From assembly GCA_030692685.1 (NCBI GenBank), contig JAUXZO010000099.1, forward strand, positions 20,135 through 84,134: a stretch of 64,000 nucleotides of DNA, read 5' to 3'. The notes below the pieces were generated by a model, which saw only the letters and a list, made by a program, of their open reading frames with translations, did no database searches and was not told where the DNA came from. Made by a program: the position numbers and the translations under genes. Shown one piece after another: positions 42,547-52,470 of this stretch; the stretch's first letter is position 1; every line of letters begins with the position of its first letter. Origin of the DNA: Acidovorax sp. Lineage in GTDB: Bacteria; Pseudomonadota; Gammaproteobacteria; Burkholderiales; Burkholderiaceae_C.

Positions 42547-43340
42547 TACGAACGCCCTCCTTGTTGAGTCTCTTTACCACTGCGTGCGGAAGCTGAATGC
42601 ACGTCTTGGACGCCCTGGGATGGAGCCGACGATTTGCGGGTGGTGGTCCCCAGATTCAGGCGGCGCGTGCGCACCACCTGGTAAGGGCGAATGAGGTAGA
42701 AGACCGATGCAAAGCCACTCCAGATGTGCACGAGGCGGCTGAAGGGAAACAACAAGAAGATCGTCATCCCAAACACGATGTGCAGGAGATAAGGCCATGG
42801 CAAGCCCGACAACACCTCGGCATCTACCGCACGCAGCGTGAGAATGCGTTGCGCCCAGTCCGCCAAAATCAGCATGACCGACCCATCGGAGTGCGCCCAA
42901 GAAAAGGGCAGCGTGATCAGTCCCACCACCAACTGCACCCACAGGATGATCAGAATGGCCAGATCCGTCTTGTGGCTCGTGTAACGGATTCGATCGTCAA
43001 AGATCCGTCGATAGATCAGCATCGACAAGCCAATAAAGCAAATCACTCCAAAAAATCCGCCCGAATAGATGGCGACTCTCTGCTTGACCGAGGCTTCCAG
43101 AAAATGCGCATAAAACGCGTGTGGTGCCAGTAGCCCGACCAAGTGCCCGAAGAACAGAAACAAGATGCCTACGTGGAAAAGGTTACTGCCCCAGCGCAAC
43201 AACCCCGTGCGCAGCATCTGCGACGAATCGCTTTTCCAGGTGTACTGGTCGCGGTCAAACCGCAGCAAGCTCCCCAGCAAAAATACGGTCAAACAAATGT
43301 AGGGATAGACCCCGAAAAGGAAGCTGTGCAAAGAGGTCAT
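42546..43340 (-). CDS. narI: Respiratory nitrate reductase, gamma subunit (cytochrome b)
   Basis: A 264-residue integral membrane cytochrome b with five predicted membrane helices; it oxidises quinol and passes electrons to NarH. LFHVGILFLFFGHLVG (residues ~54-69) and a later YLLHIVFGMTIFLLFPFSRLVH carry the haem-ligand histidines. The C-terminal ~40 residues are a charged tail. It overlaps narJ by 4 bp and the parvulin gene by 1 bp. Confidence 0.95.
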   Translation of the reverse strand: MTSLHSFLFGVYPYICLTVFLLGSLLRFDRDQYTWKSDSSQMLRTGLLRWGSNLFHVGILFLFFGHLVGLLAPHAFYAHFLEASVKQRVAIYSGGFFGVICFIGLSMLIYRRIFDDRIRYTSHKTDLAILIILWVQLVVGLITLPFSWAHSDGSVMLILADWAQRILTLRAVDAEVLSGLPWPYLLHIVFGMTIFLLFPFSRLVHIWSGFASVFYLIRPYQVVRTRRLNLGTTTRKSSAPSQGVQDVHSASARSGKETQQGGRS

Positions 43341-44044
43341 GGTTGGACTCCGAGAGATGGACGTGTCGCACGGGCGGCATTGGGCACCATGTGAATAGGC
43401 TGCGCCTGGTCAGGTCGTGCCTGCCCCTTGGACGAGCAACCGTCGAACACCACGGGCTCCTCCCACACCGCATCGATGGGCTCATCGGCGACGACCTCGA
43501 CAGGGGAGGCCTTTTCGCCCGCCAGTTCCAGTAGCGCGCCCAGAACAGCGGCGTAAGGGCTCTCGCGCTTTTGCAGTGCCGCGAAGATGACATTGAAAAT
43601 GTGCGCCATCTCGCCCAAAAACTCACGCGCCTGTTTGGGCTCCAGCGTGGAGGCGAACTCCAGCACCACAGGAACGAAATCAGGTAGTTCGCCCTCGCCC
43701 AGAAACAGCCCTGACTGTTCGTAGGTTTTGGTCAAATCGATCATGGCGGGGCCGCGATCGCGAGAATCGCCATGCACGTGCTCGAACAGATGCAGCGACG
43801 TGGCACGGCCACGGTCAAACAACTCCACATACTCAGCCTCGACCTCCAGCGCGTCTTTGCGGCCAAGGTTTGCCATCAGTGCATCCATCTCTGCTAGCCG
43901 GGGCGTGCTTAAAGCGTGCTCTTCATGCAGTGCAGCGCGCATGTCGGTCAGATGCTTGCGCAACTGCGGGTCGGGGTATCCCAGCAACAGTGCCAGCACG
44001 CGCAGGGTCTTGCTGGCGTGGGCAACAGGGGTGAACAAGGCCAT
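43337..44044 (-). CDS. narJ: Nitrate reductase assembly chaperone (delta subunit)
   Basis: A 235-residue cytoplasmic chaperone that holds NarG while the molybdenum and iron-sulfur cofactors are inserted. LRVLALLLGYPDPQLRKHL at the start, YVELFDRGRATSLHLFEHVHGDSRDRG near residue 77 and LPDFVPVVLEF are diagnostic. It is 3 bp downstream of narH and its stop overlaps the narI start (ATGA). Confidence 0.95.
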   Translation of the reverse strand: MALFTPVAHASKTLRVLALLLGYPDPQLRKHLTDMRAALHEEHALSTPRLAEMDALMANLGRKDALEVEAEYVELFDRGRATSLHLFEHVHGDSRDRGPAMIDLTKTYEQSGLFLGEGELPDFVPVVLEFASTLEPKQAREFLGEMAHIFNVIFAALQKRESPYAAVLGALLELAGEKASPVEVVADEPIDAVWEEPVVFDGCSSKGQARPDQAQPIHMVPNAARATRPSLGVQP

Positions 44045-44047
44045 GGT

Positions 44048-45580
44048 TTACACCTCCATCTTGATGGGAATGGTGCGCTTCTTGCTGCCACCAAAAAGGC
44101 TCACCTCGGTGCTGCCCTCGGAGCACCCGTTGCCAAACGTGAAGCCGCAGCCACCGCGCATGTCAAAGGTGTTTTCGGCGTACTCACGGTGCGAGGTCGG
44201 AATGACAAAGCGGTCTTCATAGTTCGCAATGGCCATGATGTGATACATGTCTTCCACCTGCGCCACGGTCAACCCCGCCTGCGCCAGCACGGCCAGGTTC
44301 TGCTCGTTGTCCACATGCTTGCTGCGCTGGTACGAGCGCATGGCCATCATGCGCTGGAGTGCACGAATCACAGGTGCTGTATCGCCCGCCGTGAGCAGGT
44401 TAGCCAGGTACTGAACCGGAATGCGCATTTGTGCGATGTCTGGCAACTGTCCATTGATACCGATCATCCCGGCGTTGGCAGCAGAGGTGATGGGCGACAG
44501 TGGCGGTACATACCAGACCATGGGCAGCGTGCGGTACTCGGGGTGCAGTGGCAGTGCCACCTTCCAGTCCACCGCCATCTTGTAGACCGGGCTCTTGCGG
44601 GCACCTTCTAGCCAAGCTTCGGGAATGCCATCCCGACGTGCTTGTTCGATCACCGCCGGGTCGTGGGGGTCAAGGAAGATGTCCAGTTGCGCCTGGTACA
44701 GGTCTTTGTCGTCAGGCACGCTGGCCGCTTCCTGGATGCGGTCGGCGTCATACAAGACAACGCCGAGGTAGCGGATACGGCCCACGCACGTCTCCGAGCA
44801 CACAGTCGGTTGCCCAGCCTCAATGCGCGGATAGCCGAAGGTGCATTTCTCGGCCTTGCCGCTTTTCCAGGTGTAGTAGATCTTCTTGTACGGGCAGCCC
44901 GACACGCACATGCGCCAGCCGCGGCACTTGTCCTGGTCGATCAGCACAATGCCGTCTTCTTCACGCTTGTAGATCGAACCAGAGGGGCACGATGCCACGC
45001 AAGCGGGGTTCAGACAGTGCTCGCACAGTCGTGGCAAGTACATCATGAAGGTGTTTTCAAACTGGCCGACCATGTCCTTTTGGACCTGATCAAAGTTGGC
45101 CAGGTTGGCGTCTTTGCTGCGCTTGGCAAACTCGCCACCCAGAATTTCTTCCCAGTTCGGACCCCACTCGATTTTCTCCATGCGCTTGCCGGTGATCAGG
45201 CTGCGCGGACGGGCCGTGGGCGTGGCCTTCATTTCAGGGGCTGACTGCAGATGGTCGTAGTCGAAGGTGAAGGGCTCGTAGTAGTCGTCAATCTGCGGCA
45301 TGTTCGGGTTGGCGAACAGCTTCATCAGCATTGACCATTTGCCCCCTTGTCGGGGCACGATGGAGCCGTTGGCCTTGCGCACCCAGCCGCCATTCCACTT
45401 GTCCTGGTTCTCCCACTCTTTGGGGTAACCAATGCCGGGCTTGGTTTCGACGTTGTTGAACCAGGCGTATTCCATACCTGGACGGCTCGTCCAGACGTTT
45501 TTACAAGTGACCGAGCAGGTGTGGCAACCGATGCACTTGTCCAGGTTCAGCACCATACCGATTTGCGCGCGTATTTTCAT
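44048..45580 (-). CDS. narH: Respiratory nitrate reductase, beta subunit (iron-sulfur)
   Basis: A 510-residue cytoplasmic-face electron-transfer subunit. Cysteine clusters are CIGCHTCSVTCKNVW at the N-terminus, CEHCLNPACVASCPSG, CRGWRMCVSGCPYKK (the Trp marks the 3Fe-4S site) and later CTFGYPR with CSETCVGR. These bind three 4Fe-4S and one 3Fe-4S cluster. Its start overlaps the narG stop by 4 bp. Confidence 0.97.
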   Translation of the reverse strand: MKIRAQIGMVLNLDKCIGCHTCSVTCKNVWTSRPGMEYAWFNNVETKPGIGYPKEWENQDKWNGGWVRKANGSIVPRQGGKWSMLMKLFANPNMPQIDDYYEPFTFDYDHLQSAPEMKATPTARPRSLITGKRMEKIEWGPNWEEILGGEFAKRSKDANLANFDQVQKDMVGQFENTFMMYLPRLCEHCLNPACVASCPSGSIYKREEDGIVLIDQDKCRGWRMCVSGCPYKKIYYTWKSGKAEKCTFGYPRIEAGQPTVCSETCVGRIRYLGVVLYDADRIQEAASVPDDKDLYQAQLDIFLDPHDPAVIEQARRDGIPEAWLEGARKSPVYKMAVDWKVALPLHPEYRTLPMVWYVPPLSPITSAANAGMIGINGQLPDIAQMRIPVQYLANLLTAGDTAPVIRALQRMMAMRSYQRSKHVDNEQNLAVLAQAGLTVAQVEDMYHIMAIANYEDRFVIPTSHREYAENTFDMRGGCGFTFGNGCSEGSTEVSLFGGSKKRTIPIKMEV

Positions 45581-48500
45581 GCGGACTCTCCCTGTTGCTG
45601 CACCGCAAAGGCGCGGTCATCGTCGCGTGGCGTGTCGAGCCAATCGACCTTGTCCATCTTGCGCACCACCACAAATTCATCACGGTTGGTACCGATGGTT
45701 CCGTAGTAGTTAAAGCCGTATGACAGCTGTGCGTAGCCACCAATCATGTGGGTGGGCTTGAGCACAATGCGCGTGACCGAGTTGTGGATGCCGCCGCGCG
45801 TGCCGGTGATCTCAGAGCCGGGCGTGTTCACAATCTTCTCTTGCGCGTGGTACATCATCACCATGCCGGGCTTGACGCGCTGGCTCACGACTGCCCGCGC
45901 TGCAATCGCGCCGTTGACGTTGTAAGCCTCGATCCAGTCGTTGTCTTCCACGCCGATCGATTTGGCATCGTCTTCGCTCAACCAGATAATCGGCCCGCCA
46001 CGGCTGAGCGTGAGCATGATCAGGTTGTCGGTATAGGTCGAGTGAATGCCCCACTTCTGGTGTGGCGTGATGAAGTTCAGCTGGATCTCGGGGTTGCCGT
46101 TGGAGCGCAGCTTGTGCACCCCTGCCGTCGCCTTGAGGTTCACCGGTGGCCGGTAGCTGGCAAAGCCTTCACCAAAGGCGATCATCCACGGGTGGTCTTG
46201 GTAGAAGTGCTGGCGACCAGTCAGCGTGCGCCATGGGATGTACTCGTGCACATTGGTGTAGCCCGCGTTGTAAGACACCGTTTCCGACTCGATACCGCTC
46301 CAGGTCGGTGAGCTGATGATCTTGCGCGGCTGCGCCTGGATGTCGCGAAAACGGATTTTTTCGTCTTCGCGGTGGAGCGCCAGGTGGGTATGGTCGCGCC
46401 CTGTCTGCTTGCCCAATGCAGCCCACGCCTTCACGGCCACATGGCCGTTGGTTTCTGGTGCCAACTGCAACACCATCTCGCACGCATCGATATCGCTGTC
46501 GATGCGTGGCATGCCCAGCGTCACGCCGGGCTCGGTGACCAAGCCACTGAGCTGCCCCAGTTGCGTCACTTCGGTTTGCGTGTTCCAGGAGATGCCTTTT
46601 CCGCCGTTGCCGATGTTGTTCAGAAGCGGCCCCACCGCTGTGAAGCGCTTGTACACGTTGGGGTAGTCGCGTTCCACCACCTGCATCTGCGGCGCAGTTT
46701 TTCCGGGGATCAGTTCGCACTCGCCGCGTTTCCAGTCTTTCACGTCGAACGGTTGCGCCAGCTCGCCGGGGGTGTCGTGCATCACCGGTGTGAGCACCAT
46801 TTCTTTTTCCACACCAAGATGCCCGTCGCACATTTGGCTGAAGCGCTTGGCAAACCCTTTGTAGATCTCCCAGTCACTCTTGGATTGCCATACCGGGTCA
46901 ACGGCGGTGGACAACGGGTGAATGAACGGGTGCATGTCGCTGGTGTTGAGATCGTTCTTCTCGTACCAGGTGGCGGTGGGCAGCACGATGTCCGAGTACA
47001 GGCAGGTCGTGCTCATGCGGAAGTCAAGCGTTACCAGCAAGTCGAGCTTGCCTTCAGGCGCCTTGTTGTGCCACACCACTTCTTCGGGCTTCCCGTCTTC
47101 AGCACCCAGGTCTTTGCCCTGCACACCGTTGTCGGTGCCCAGCAGGTGTTTAAGGAAGTATTCGTGCCCCTTGCCTGACGATCCGATGATGTTGGAGCGC
47201 CACACAAACATCACGCGCGGCCAGTTGGCGGGGTTGTCGGGGTCTTCGCAGCTCAGCTTGAGCGAGCCATCCTTGAGCGACTTCACCGCGTAGTCCTTGG
47301 GGTCCATGCCAACGGCTTGTGCGTCCTTGACCACCTGCATCGGATGCGTTTGCAACTGGGGTGCCGATGGCAGCCAGCCCATGCGTTCGGCACGCACGTT
47401 GTAGTCGATCATGCTGCCGGTGTAGCGCTTCTTGTCGGCCAGCGGCGACAGCACTTCATCCACACCGAGCTTCTCGTAGCGCCACTGGTTGGTGTGGGCG
47501 TAAAAGAAGCTGGTGCTGTTCATCTGCCGGGGTGGGCGAATCCAGTCCAGCGCAAACGCCAGCGGAGTCCAGCCGGTTTGTGGACGCAACTTTTCCTGAC
47601 CCACATAGTGCGACCAGCCACCACCGCTCTTGCCGATACAGCCGCACATCATCAGCATGTTGATGACACCGCGGTAGTTCATGTCGCTGTGGTACCAATG
47701 GTTCATCCCCGCGCCGATGATCACCATCGAGCGGCCTTCCGTCTTGTGCGCGTTGTCCGCGAACTGGCGAGCAACGGTGATGATCTGATCGCGCGGCACG
47801 CCCGTGATCTGCTCTTGCCAAGCGGGGGTGTACGGCGTGTTCTCGTTGAAATCGGCCGCAGCCTGCTCGCCGGGCAAACCGCGAGCGATGCCGTATTGCG
47901 CCACCTGCAGGTCAAATACCGTGGCCACCAGCACCTGCTGCCCGTCCTTGCCGATGGCAAGGCGCTGCACGGGCACCGTGCGCAGCAGTACGTCACTTTG
48001 CTCGTTGTTCGTGAAGTGCTCGTTGTGCACGCCACCAAAGTACGGGAAACCCACTGTGGCATGGTCGCTGCCCGCCACGACTTCGGTACCGCTCTCGTCT
48101 TCCATCACCGACAACTTGAGGGACACGGCCGCGCCTTCGCGGGCTTCCTTGGCTTCGAGGTTCCACTGGCCGGTGTCTGCACGGCCATCGGGGCCCCAGC
48201 GGAAACCGATGGCGCCCTGGGGGACCACCACGTTGCCGTTGGCGTCCAGCGCCACGGTCTTCCAGTCGGGGTTATTGGTCTGGCCCAGTTGGTCGGCAAA
48301 GTCGCTGGCGCGCACATAGCGGTCTGGCACCATGACCGTTTCGCCGCTTTCCAGCATGTGCTCTTTGAGCATCACCAGCATGGGCAGGTCGGTGTAGCGG
48401 CGCGCGTAATCGTCGAAATAGGCCGAACGCGGTTGGCCGTTGCCACCAAAGTAGAAGTCTTTGAGGATCACGTGGCCCATGGCCATCGCGACGGCGGCGT

Positions 48501-49404
48501 CGGTGCCTTGCTTGGGATGCAGCCACAGGTCGGACAGCTTGGCGACCTCTGAATAGTCGGGCGTGATGGCTACCGTCTTGGTGCCCTTGTAACGCACCTC
48601 GGTGAAGAAGTGGGCGTCTGGCGTGCGCGTTTGCGGCACGTTGGAGCCCCAGGCAATGATGAAACCAGAGTTGTACCAGTCGGCCGACTCAGGCACATCG
48701 GTTTGCTCACCCCACACCTGCGGGCTGCTGGGAGGCAGATCGCAGTACCAGTCGTAAAAGCTCATGCACACGCCACCGATGAGCGACATGTAGCGCGAGC
48801 CCGCAGCGTAGCTGACCATCGACATCGCCGGAATGGGCGAAAAACCGATGATGCGATCGGCGCCATGCTGCTTGATCGTGTGAATGTTGGACGCAGCGAT
48901 GATTTCATTGACCTCGTCCCAGGTCGAACGCACCATGCCACCCAGGCCCCGTACGCTTTGGTAGTCGCGCCGCTTGGCATCGTCCTGCACCACGGCGGCC
49001 CATGCCTCGACGGGCGGCAGCGTTAGGCGCGCCTCGCGCCAATGTTTGAGCAGACGCGCGCGAATCATCGGATATTTGACGCGGTTGGCGCTGTACAGAT
49101 ACCAGCTGTAGCTGGCACCACGGGAGCAGCCACGGGGCTCATGGTTCGGCATGTCCCAGCGGGTACGCGGGTAGTCGGTCTGCTGCGTTTCCCAGGTAAC
49201 AATGCCGCCTTTGACGTAGATCTTCCACGAGCACGACCCGGTGCAGTTCACGCCGTGTGTGCTGCGCACGATCTTGTCGTGGGCCCAGCGGTTGCGGTAC
49301 GCATCTTCCCAGGTGCGGTCTTCTCCGGTCGTCACTCCGTGTCCATCTGAGAACGATTCCGTGGGCTGTGAGAAGTGGGTAAGGCGATCAAGAAAATGGC
49401 TCAT
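45577..49404 (-). CDS. narG: Respiratory nitrate reductase, alpha subunit (molybdenum)
   Basis: A 1275-residue catalytic subunit that reduces nitrate to nitrite with a bis-MGD molybdenum cofactor. The N-terminal HGVNCTGSCSWKIYVKGG carries the FeS0 ligands (His plus cysteines), and full-length marks include YDWYCDLPPSSPQVWGEQTD, GAGMNHWYHSDMNYRG and NIIGSSGKGHEYF. No twin-arginine leader, as expected for cytoplasm-facing NarG; the short N-terminal remnant is normal. The start has an AAGGAG Shine-Dalgarno. It is 34 bp after the narK2 stop. Confidence 0.98.
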   Translation of the reverse strand: MSHFLDRLTHFSQPTESFSDGHGVTTGEDRTWEDAYRNRWAHDKIVRSTHGVNCTGSCSWKIYVKGGIVTWETQQTDYPRTRWDMPNHEPRGCSRGASYSWYLYSANRVKYPMIRARLLKHWREARLTLPPVEAWAAVVQDDAKRRDYQSVRGLGGMVRSTWDEVNEIIAASNIHTIKQHGADRIIGFSPIPAMSMVSYAAGSRYMSLIGGVCMSFYDWYCDLPPSSPQVWGEQTDVPESADWYNSGFIIAWGSNVPQTRTPDAHFFTEVRYKGTKTVAITPDYSEVAKLSDLWLHPKQGTDAAVAMAMGHVILKDFYFGGNGQPRSAYFDDYARRYTDLPMLVMLKEHMLESGETVMVPDRYVRASDFADQLGQTNNPDWKTVALDANGNVVVPQGAIGFRWGPDGRADTGQWNLEAKEAREGAAVSLKLSVMEDESGTEVVAGSDHATVGFPYFGGVHNEHFTNNEQSDVLLRTVPVQRLAIGKDGQQVLVATVFDLQVAQYGIARGLPGEQAAADFNENTPYTPAWQEQITGVPRDQIITVARQFADNAHKTEGRSMVIIGAGMNHWYHSDMNYRGVINMLMMCGCIGKSGGGWSHYVGQEKLRPQTGWTPLAFALDWIRPPRQMNSTSFFYAHTNQWRYEKLGVDEVLSPLADKKRYTGSMIDYNVRAERMGWLPSAPQLQTHPMQVVKDAQAVGMDPKDYAVKSLKDGSLKLSCEDPDNPANWPRVMFVWRSNIIGSSGKGHEYFLKHLLGTDNGVQGKDLGAEDGKPEEVVWHNKAPEGKLDLLVTLDFRMSTTCLYSDIVLPTATWYEKNDLNTSDMHPFIHPLSTAVDPVWQSKSDWEIYKGFAKRFSQMCDGHLGVEKEMVLTPVMHDTPGELAQPFDVKDWKRGECELIPGKTAPQMQVVERDYPNVYKRFTAVGPLLNNIGNGGKGISWNTQTEVTQLGQLSGLVTEPGVTLGMPRIDSDIDACEMVLQLAPETNGHVAVKAWAALGKQTGRDHTHLALHREDEKIRFRDIQAQPRKIISSPTWSGIESETVSYNAGYTNVHEYIPWRTLTGRQHFYQDHPWMIAFGEGFASYRPPVNLKATAGVHKLRSNGNPEIQLNFITPHQKWGIHSTYTDNLIMLTLSRGGPIIWLSEDDAKSIGVEDNDWIEAYNVNGAIAARAVVSQRVKPGMVMMYHAQEKIVNTPGSEITGTRGGIHNSVTRIVLKPTHMIGGYAQLSYGFNYYGTIGTNRDEFVVVRKMDKVDWLDTPRDDDRAFAVQQQGESA

Positions 49405-49438
49405 CGGTGGGCTCCTTCAATTTTTTGGGTGCGGGTGT

Positions 49439-50845
49439 TCAGCAAGGCATCTCTGCGTTTTTGCGGGCGTAGTACCACCAGGTCACGGAGATACAGAACA
49501 GATAAAACACAGCAAAAGTCCACAACGCAAGGTCCGGTCCACCCGTCAGCGCGATGGAGCTGCCATAGCTTTTGGGAATGAAGAATCCCCCGTAAGCGGC
49601 CATCGCAGCAGTGAAGCCCAAGGTGGCAGCGCCCAGCGTGTTGCCCTCTTTGGTGGCCGCAGCCACCGCCGCGGTGTCAAAGCGATCGACGCCCTGCATG
49701 GCCTCATTGAGAAAGATCACGGGGATCATGCGAAACGTGGAGCCGTTTCCGATGCCCGTCGTGAGAAACAGCACCAGAAAACAAATGAAAAAACCCGCGA
49801 AGTTGCCGCCTGCTTCGTTGTGCGGCAGGAACTGAATGACGCCCACCACAGCGACCGCCATCACCACGAAGTTCCACAAGGTGACGCGGGCACCGCCAAG
49901 CTTGTCGGCCAGCCAGCCGCCAAACGGCCGGATCACAGCACCCACCAGCGGGCCTAGCCACGCATAGGCCAGCGGATTGACACCCGGAAACTGGCTCTTG
50001 ATCAGCAGCGGGAAGCCTGCGGCATATCCAATGAATGAACCGAAAGTACCGAGGTACAGCACGCACATCAACCAGTTGTGTTTGCGCCGAAAAATGGCCG
50101 CCTGCGAAGCAAAAGACGCACGCGCATCGGCAATATCGTTCATGCCAAACCACGCCGCCACCGCAGCCAACGCAATCCAGGGCACCCAGATGAAGGCGGC
50201 GTTTTGCGTCCACACCTGCAGGGTCTGGCCGTTCTTTACGATGGTCTGGCCTTCACCGCCAAAGATGCCGAAGATGCCTGCGGTCACCACCAGCGGGCTC
50301 AGAAACTGCACCACCGACACACCCAGGTTGCCCAGGCCCGCATTCACGCCCAGCGCCGAGCCCTTGCGCTCCTTCGGAAAGAAGAAACTGATGTTGGACA
50401 TGCTGGAGCTGAAGTTGCCGCCGCCCAGGCCACACAGCAAGGCCAGGATCAGCATGGTGGGGTAGGTCGTGGTGTTGTCTTGCACCGCGAAGCCGATACC
50501 CAAGGCGGGTATCAGCAACGATGCGGTGGAGATAGCGGTCCAGCGGCGCCCGCCCACCAGGGGAACCATGAACGAGTAGAAGATGCGCAGCGTGGCGCCA
50601 CTGAGTGCGGGTGCCGCCGCCAGCCAGAACAGCTGGTTGGTCGAATACTTGAAGCCCAGACCCGGCAGGCTGACAGCGACAACGCTCCAGACCTGCCAGA
50701 TGGCAAACGCGAGGAACAGTGCGGGCACCGAGATCCACAAGTTGAGCTTGGCGATGGCTTCGCCTTCGCGCTCCCAGAACGATTTGTCCTCGGGTGTCCA
50801 AAGAGTGAGCAGACGCCCCTGGCGCTTGCTGTGAGAGGTAGACAT
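49439..50845 (-). CDS. narK2: Nitrate/nitrite transporter (NarK2-type MFS)
   Basis: A 468-residue major facilitator with 12 predicted helices. The nitrate signatures are GLGGGNFSSSMSNISFFFPK and TTGIGNGSTFRMIPVIF, and it has a short soluble N-terminus (WTPEDKSFWEREG). NarK2 proteins typically exchange nitrate for nitrite. The ATG at 50845 has an AAGGAA Shine-Dalgarno. It follows narK1 by 20 bp; in some relatives the two are fused into one protein, but here they are separate. The assignment K2 versus K1 rests on order and sequence type. Confidence 0.9.
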   Translation of the reverse strand: MSTSHSKRQGRLLTLWTPEDKSFWEREGEAIAKLNLWISVPALFLAFAIWQVWSVVAVSLPGLGFKYSTNQLFWLAAAPALSGATLRIFYSFMVPLVGGRRWTAISTASLLIPALGIGFAVQDNTTTYPTMLILALLCGLGGGNFSSSMSNISFFFPKERKGSALGVNAGLGNLGVSVVQFLSPLVVTAGIFGIFGGEGQTIVKNGQTLQVWTQNAAFIWVPWIALAAVAAWFGMNDIADARASFASQAAIFRRKHNWLMCVLYLGTFGSFIGYAAGFPLLIKSQFPGVNPLAYAWLGPLVGAVIRPFGGWLADKLGGARVTLWNFVVMAVAVVGVIQFLPHNEAGGNFAGFFICFLVLFLTTGIGNGSTFRMIPVIFLNEAMQGVDRFDTAAVAAATKEGNTLGAATLGFTAAMAAYGGFFIPKSYGSSIALTGGPDLALWTFAVFYLFCISVTWWYYARKNAEMPC

Positions 50846-50865
50846 GGAGAGTTCCTTGAAGAAAT

Positions 50866-52170
50866 TCAACGGCGCGCTGCACCCGTTGCGGCAATGCCCG
50901 GAGCGCCATTTGCACCCATCAAATCGGTCCGCCGCACTTCGGTGAAGTACATCCAGATCAGCGAGACCCACACCACGCCATACATGAGCATGAAAGCGCT
51001 GGAGCGAATGCCGGTCAGGTCCATCAACGCACCGAACAGGATGGGCAGAATGAAGCCCCCCATGCCACCGGCCAAGCCCACAATGCCGCTGATGGCGCCA
51101 ATGTTCTGCGGGTAGTCATCGCTGATGTACTTGAAGACGCTGGCCTTGCCGAACGCCCACGAGATGCCCAGTAAAAACATGAGGCCGGTGAACATGTAAA
51201 CGTTCAGGCCGATGTGAAAGACCTTGGGCCCATCCACCGTCGAGATGGTGAAATCTGCCTGTGGGTAGCTCAGCAGGAACAGGCAGATCCAGCTCACCCA
51301 CATCACCCACCAGGTCACGCTGTGCGCGCCGTACTTGTCGCTGAGCATGCCGCCCACGGCGCGCAGCACACCACCGGGCAACGAGAAGCAGGCCGCCAGC
51401 AACGCTGCCACACGAATATCCAGGCCGTACTCCCCCACGTAGTACTGCACCATCCACAGCGACAGCGCCACGTAGCCGCCGAACACGATGCTGTAGTACT
51501 GGCAGTACTTGAGCACCTTGGGGTCTTTGAGGGCCTTGAGCTGGTCCGTGAACTTGACGTTGCTGGCCACCAGATGGGCTGGGTCGCTATGGCTGAAGAG
51601 CCAGAACAGCACCACCGTGCCCAGCATGATGGCCGCATACACCTGCGGCACCACTGCCCAGCCAAAGGCCACCAACAGCACCGGCGCCACGAACTTGTTG
51701 ACGGCTGCGCCCGAGTTGCCAGCGCCATAAATGCCCATGGCCGTGCCCTGGCGGCCCTTGGGAAACCAGCGTGCCACATAGGGCGTGCCCACCGAGAACG
51801 AGCCGCCGGCCAGGCCCACGAACAGGCCGATGGTGAGAAAGTGCCAGTACTCGGTGGCGTAGCCCATCATCCAGATGGCGGGCACCGTGGCGGCCATCAC
51901 CGCAGTCATCACGATGCGGCCACCGTATTTGTCCGTCCAGATACCAAGGGGTACCCGCACCAGCGAACCCGTGAGCACCGGCATGGACATGAGCAAACCG
52001 AACTGCGTGGAGTTCAGGTCCAGCATCTTCTTGATGGGAATGCCGATGACGCCGAACATCATCCAGACCATGAAGCAGACCGTGAAGGCGAAGGTGCTGA
52101 CGATCAGCACCGACCAAGCCTGGCGGGTGCGCTGCGGGCTGTCGCCCGGGGGCAAAGTGGTGTGTGCCAT
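50866..52170 (-). CDS. narK1: Nitrate transporter (NarK1-type MFS)
   Basis: A 434-residue, 12-helix transporter. GLAGGSFSVGTPYVARWFPKG near residue 115 and GIYGAGNSGAAVNKF near 145 are nitrate/nitrite porter signatures, and a second motif GLAGGMGGFILPILFG is near 370. NarK1-type proteins are thought to be proton-nitrate symporters, active before nitrite accumulates. It is the first gene of the nar structural operon. The ATG at 52170 has an AGAGGAA Shine-Dalgarno. Confidence 0.9.
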   Translation of the reverse strand: MAHTTLPPGDSPQRTRQAWSVLIVSTFAFTVCFMVWMMFGVIGIPIKKMLDLNSTQFGLLMSMPVLTGSLVRVPLGIWTDKYGGRIVMTAVMAATVPAIWMMGYATEYWHFLTIGLFVGLAGGSFSVGTPYVARWFPKGRQGTAMGIYGAGNSGAAVNKFVAPVLLVAFGWAVVPQVYAAIMLGTVVLFWLFSHSDPAHLVASNVKFTDQLKALKDPKVLKYCQYYSIVFGGYVALSLWMVQYYVGEYGLDIRVAALLAACFSLPGGVLRAVGGMLSDKYGAHSVTWWVMWVSWICLFLLSYPQADFTISTVDGPKVFHIGLNVYMFTGLMFLLGISWAFGKASVFKYISDDYPQNIGAISGIVGLAGGMGGFILPILFGALMDLTGIRSSAFMLMYGVVWVSLIWMYFTEVRRTDLMGANGAPGIAATGAARR

Positions 52171-52470
52171 GGCACGATTCCTCTCTCTTTTGGATTGAGA
52201 GGAATGGTCGCGCGGATGGCGTTGTCTGCACATCCTTCACAAGACCAGCCTAAGCGCGGCAGAAGAACTACAACCCAGCTCGCCGCATCGTTCGAAAGAA
52301 CTAGTCGGTGGGCGCGGCGTACGGAATAACGCTATGTAATTAATAGCATATAGTGTTCTATCCGTTTAGCTTTCAGATAGAAAACCATCTGAAGTCTTTA
52401 ATTAGCAAGCGCTACCAGCTATCAAATTTATTAGTCGTACGCCCGTGCCGCTGCCGCAGGGGCGAGCGTC
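52171..52470. promoter_or_regulatory. Promoter region of narK1K2GHJI (between narL and narK1)
   Basis: This 300-bp gap is A+T-rich in its middle. It contains inverted repeats GCTAT...ATAGC (52331-52347) and TTCAGAT...ATCTGAA (52372-52393) and part of palindromic repeat copy f. The nar operon must start here. I searched by eye for an FNR box (TTGAT-N4-ATCAA) and clear NarL heptamers and found none I would defend. Confidence 0.5.
52399..52430 (+). repeat. Palindromic repeat family, copy f (partial)
   Basis: Only one half is present: AGCAAGCGCTACCAGCTAT followed by CAAATTT. It lies between narL and narK1, on the narL side. Confidence 0.6.

Noticed and set aside
52171..52470. FNR box or NarL sites before narK1
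   Set aside because: The gap was read on both strands and no TTGAT-N4-ATCAA-like or paired heptamer pattern was clear; the inverted repeats there are listed only as structure.
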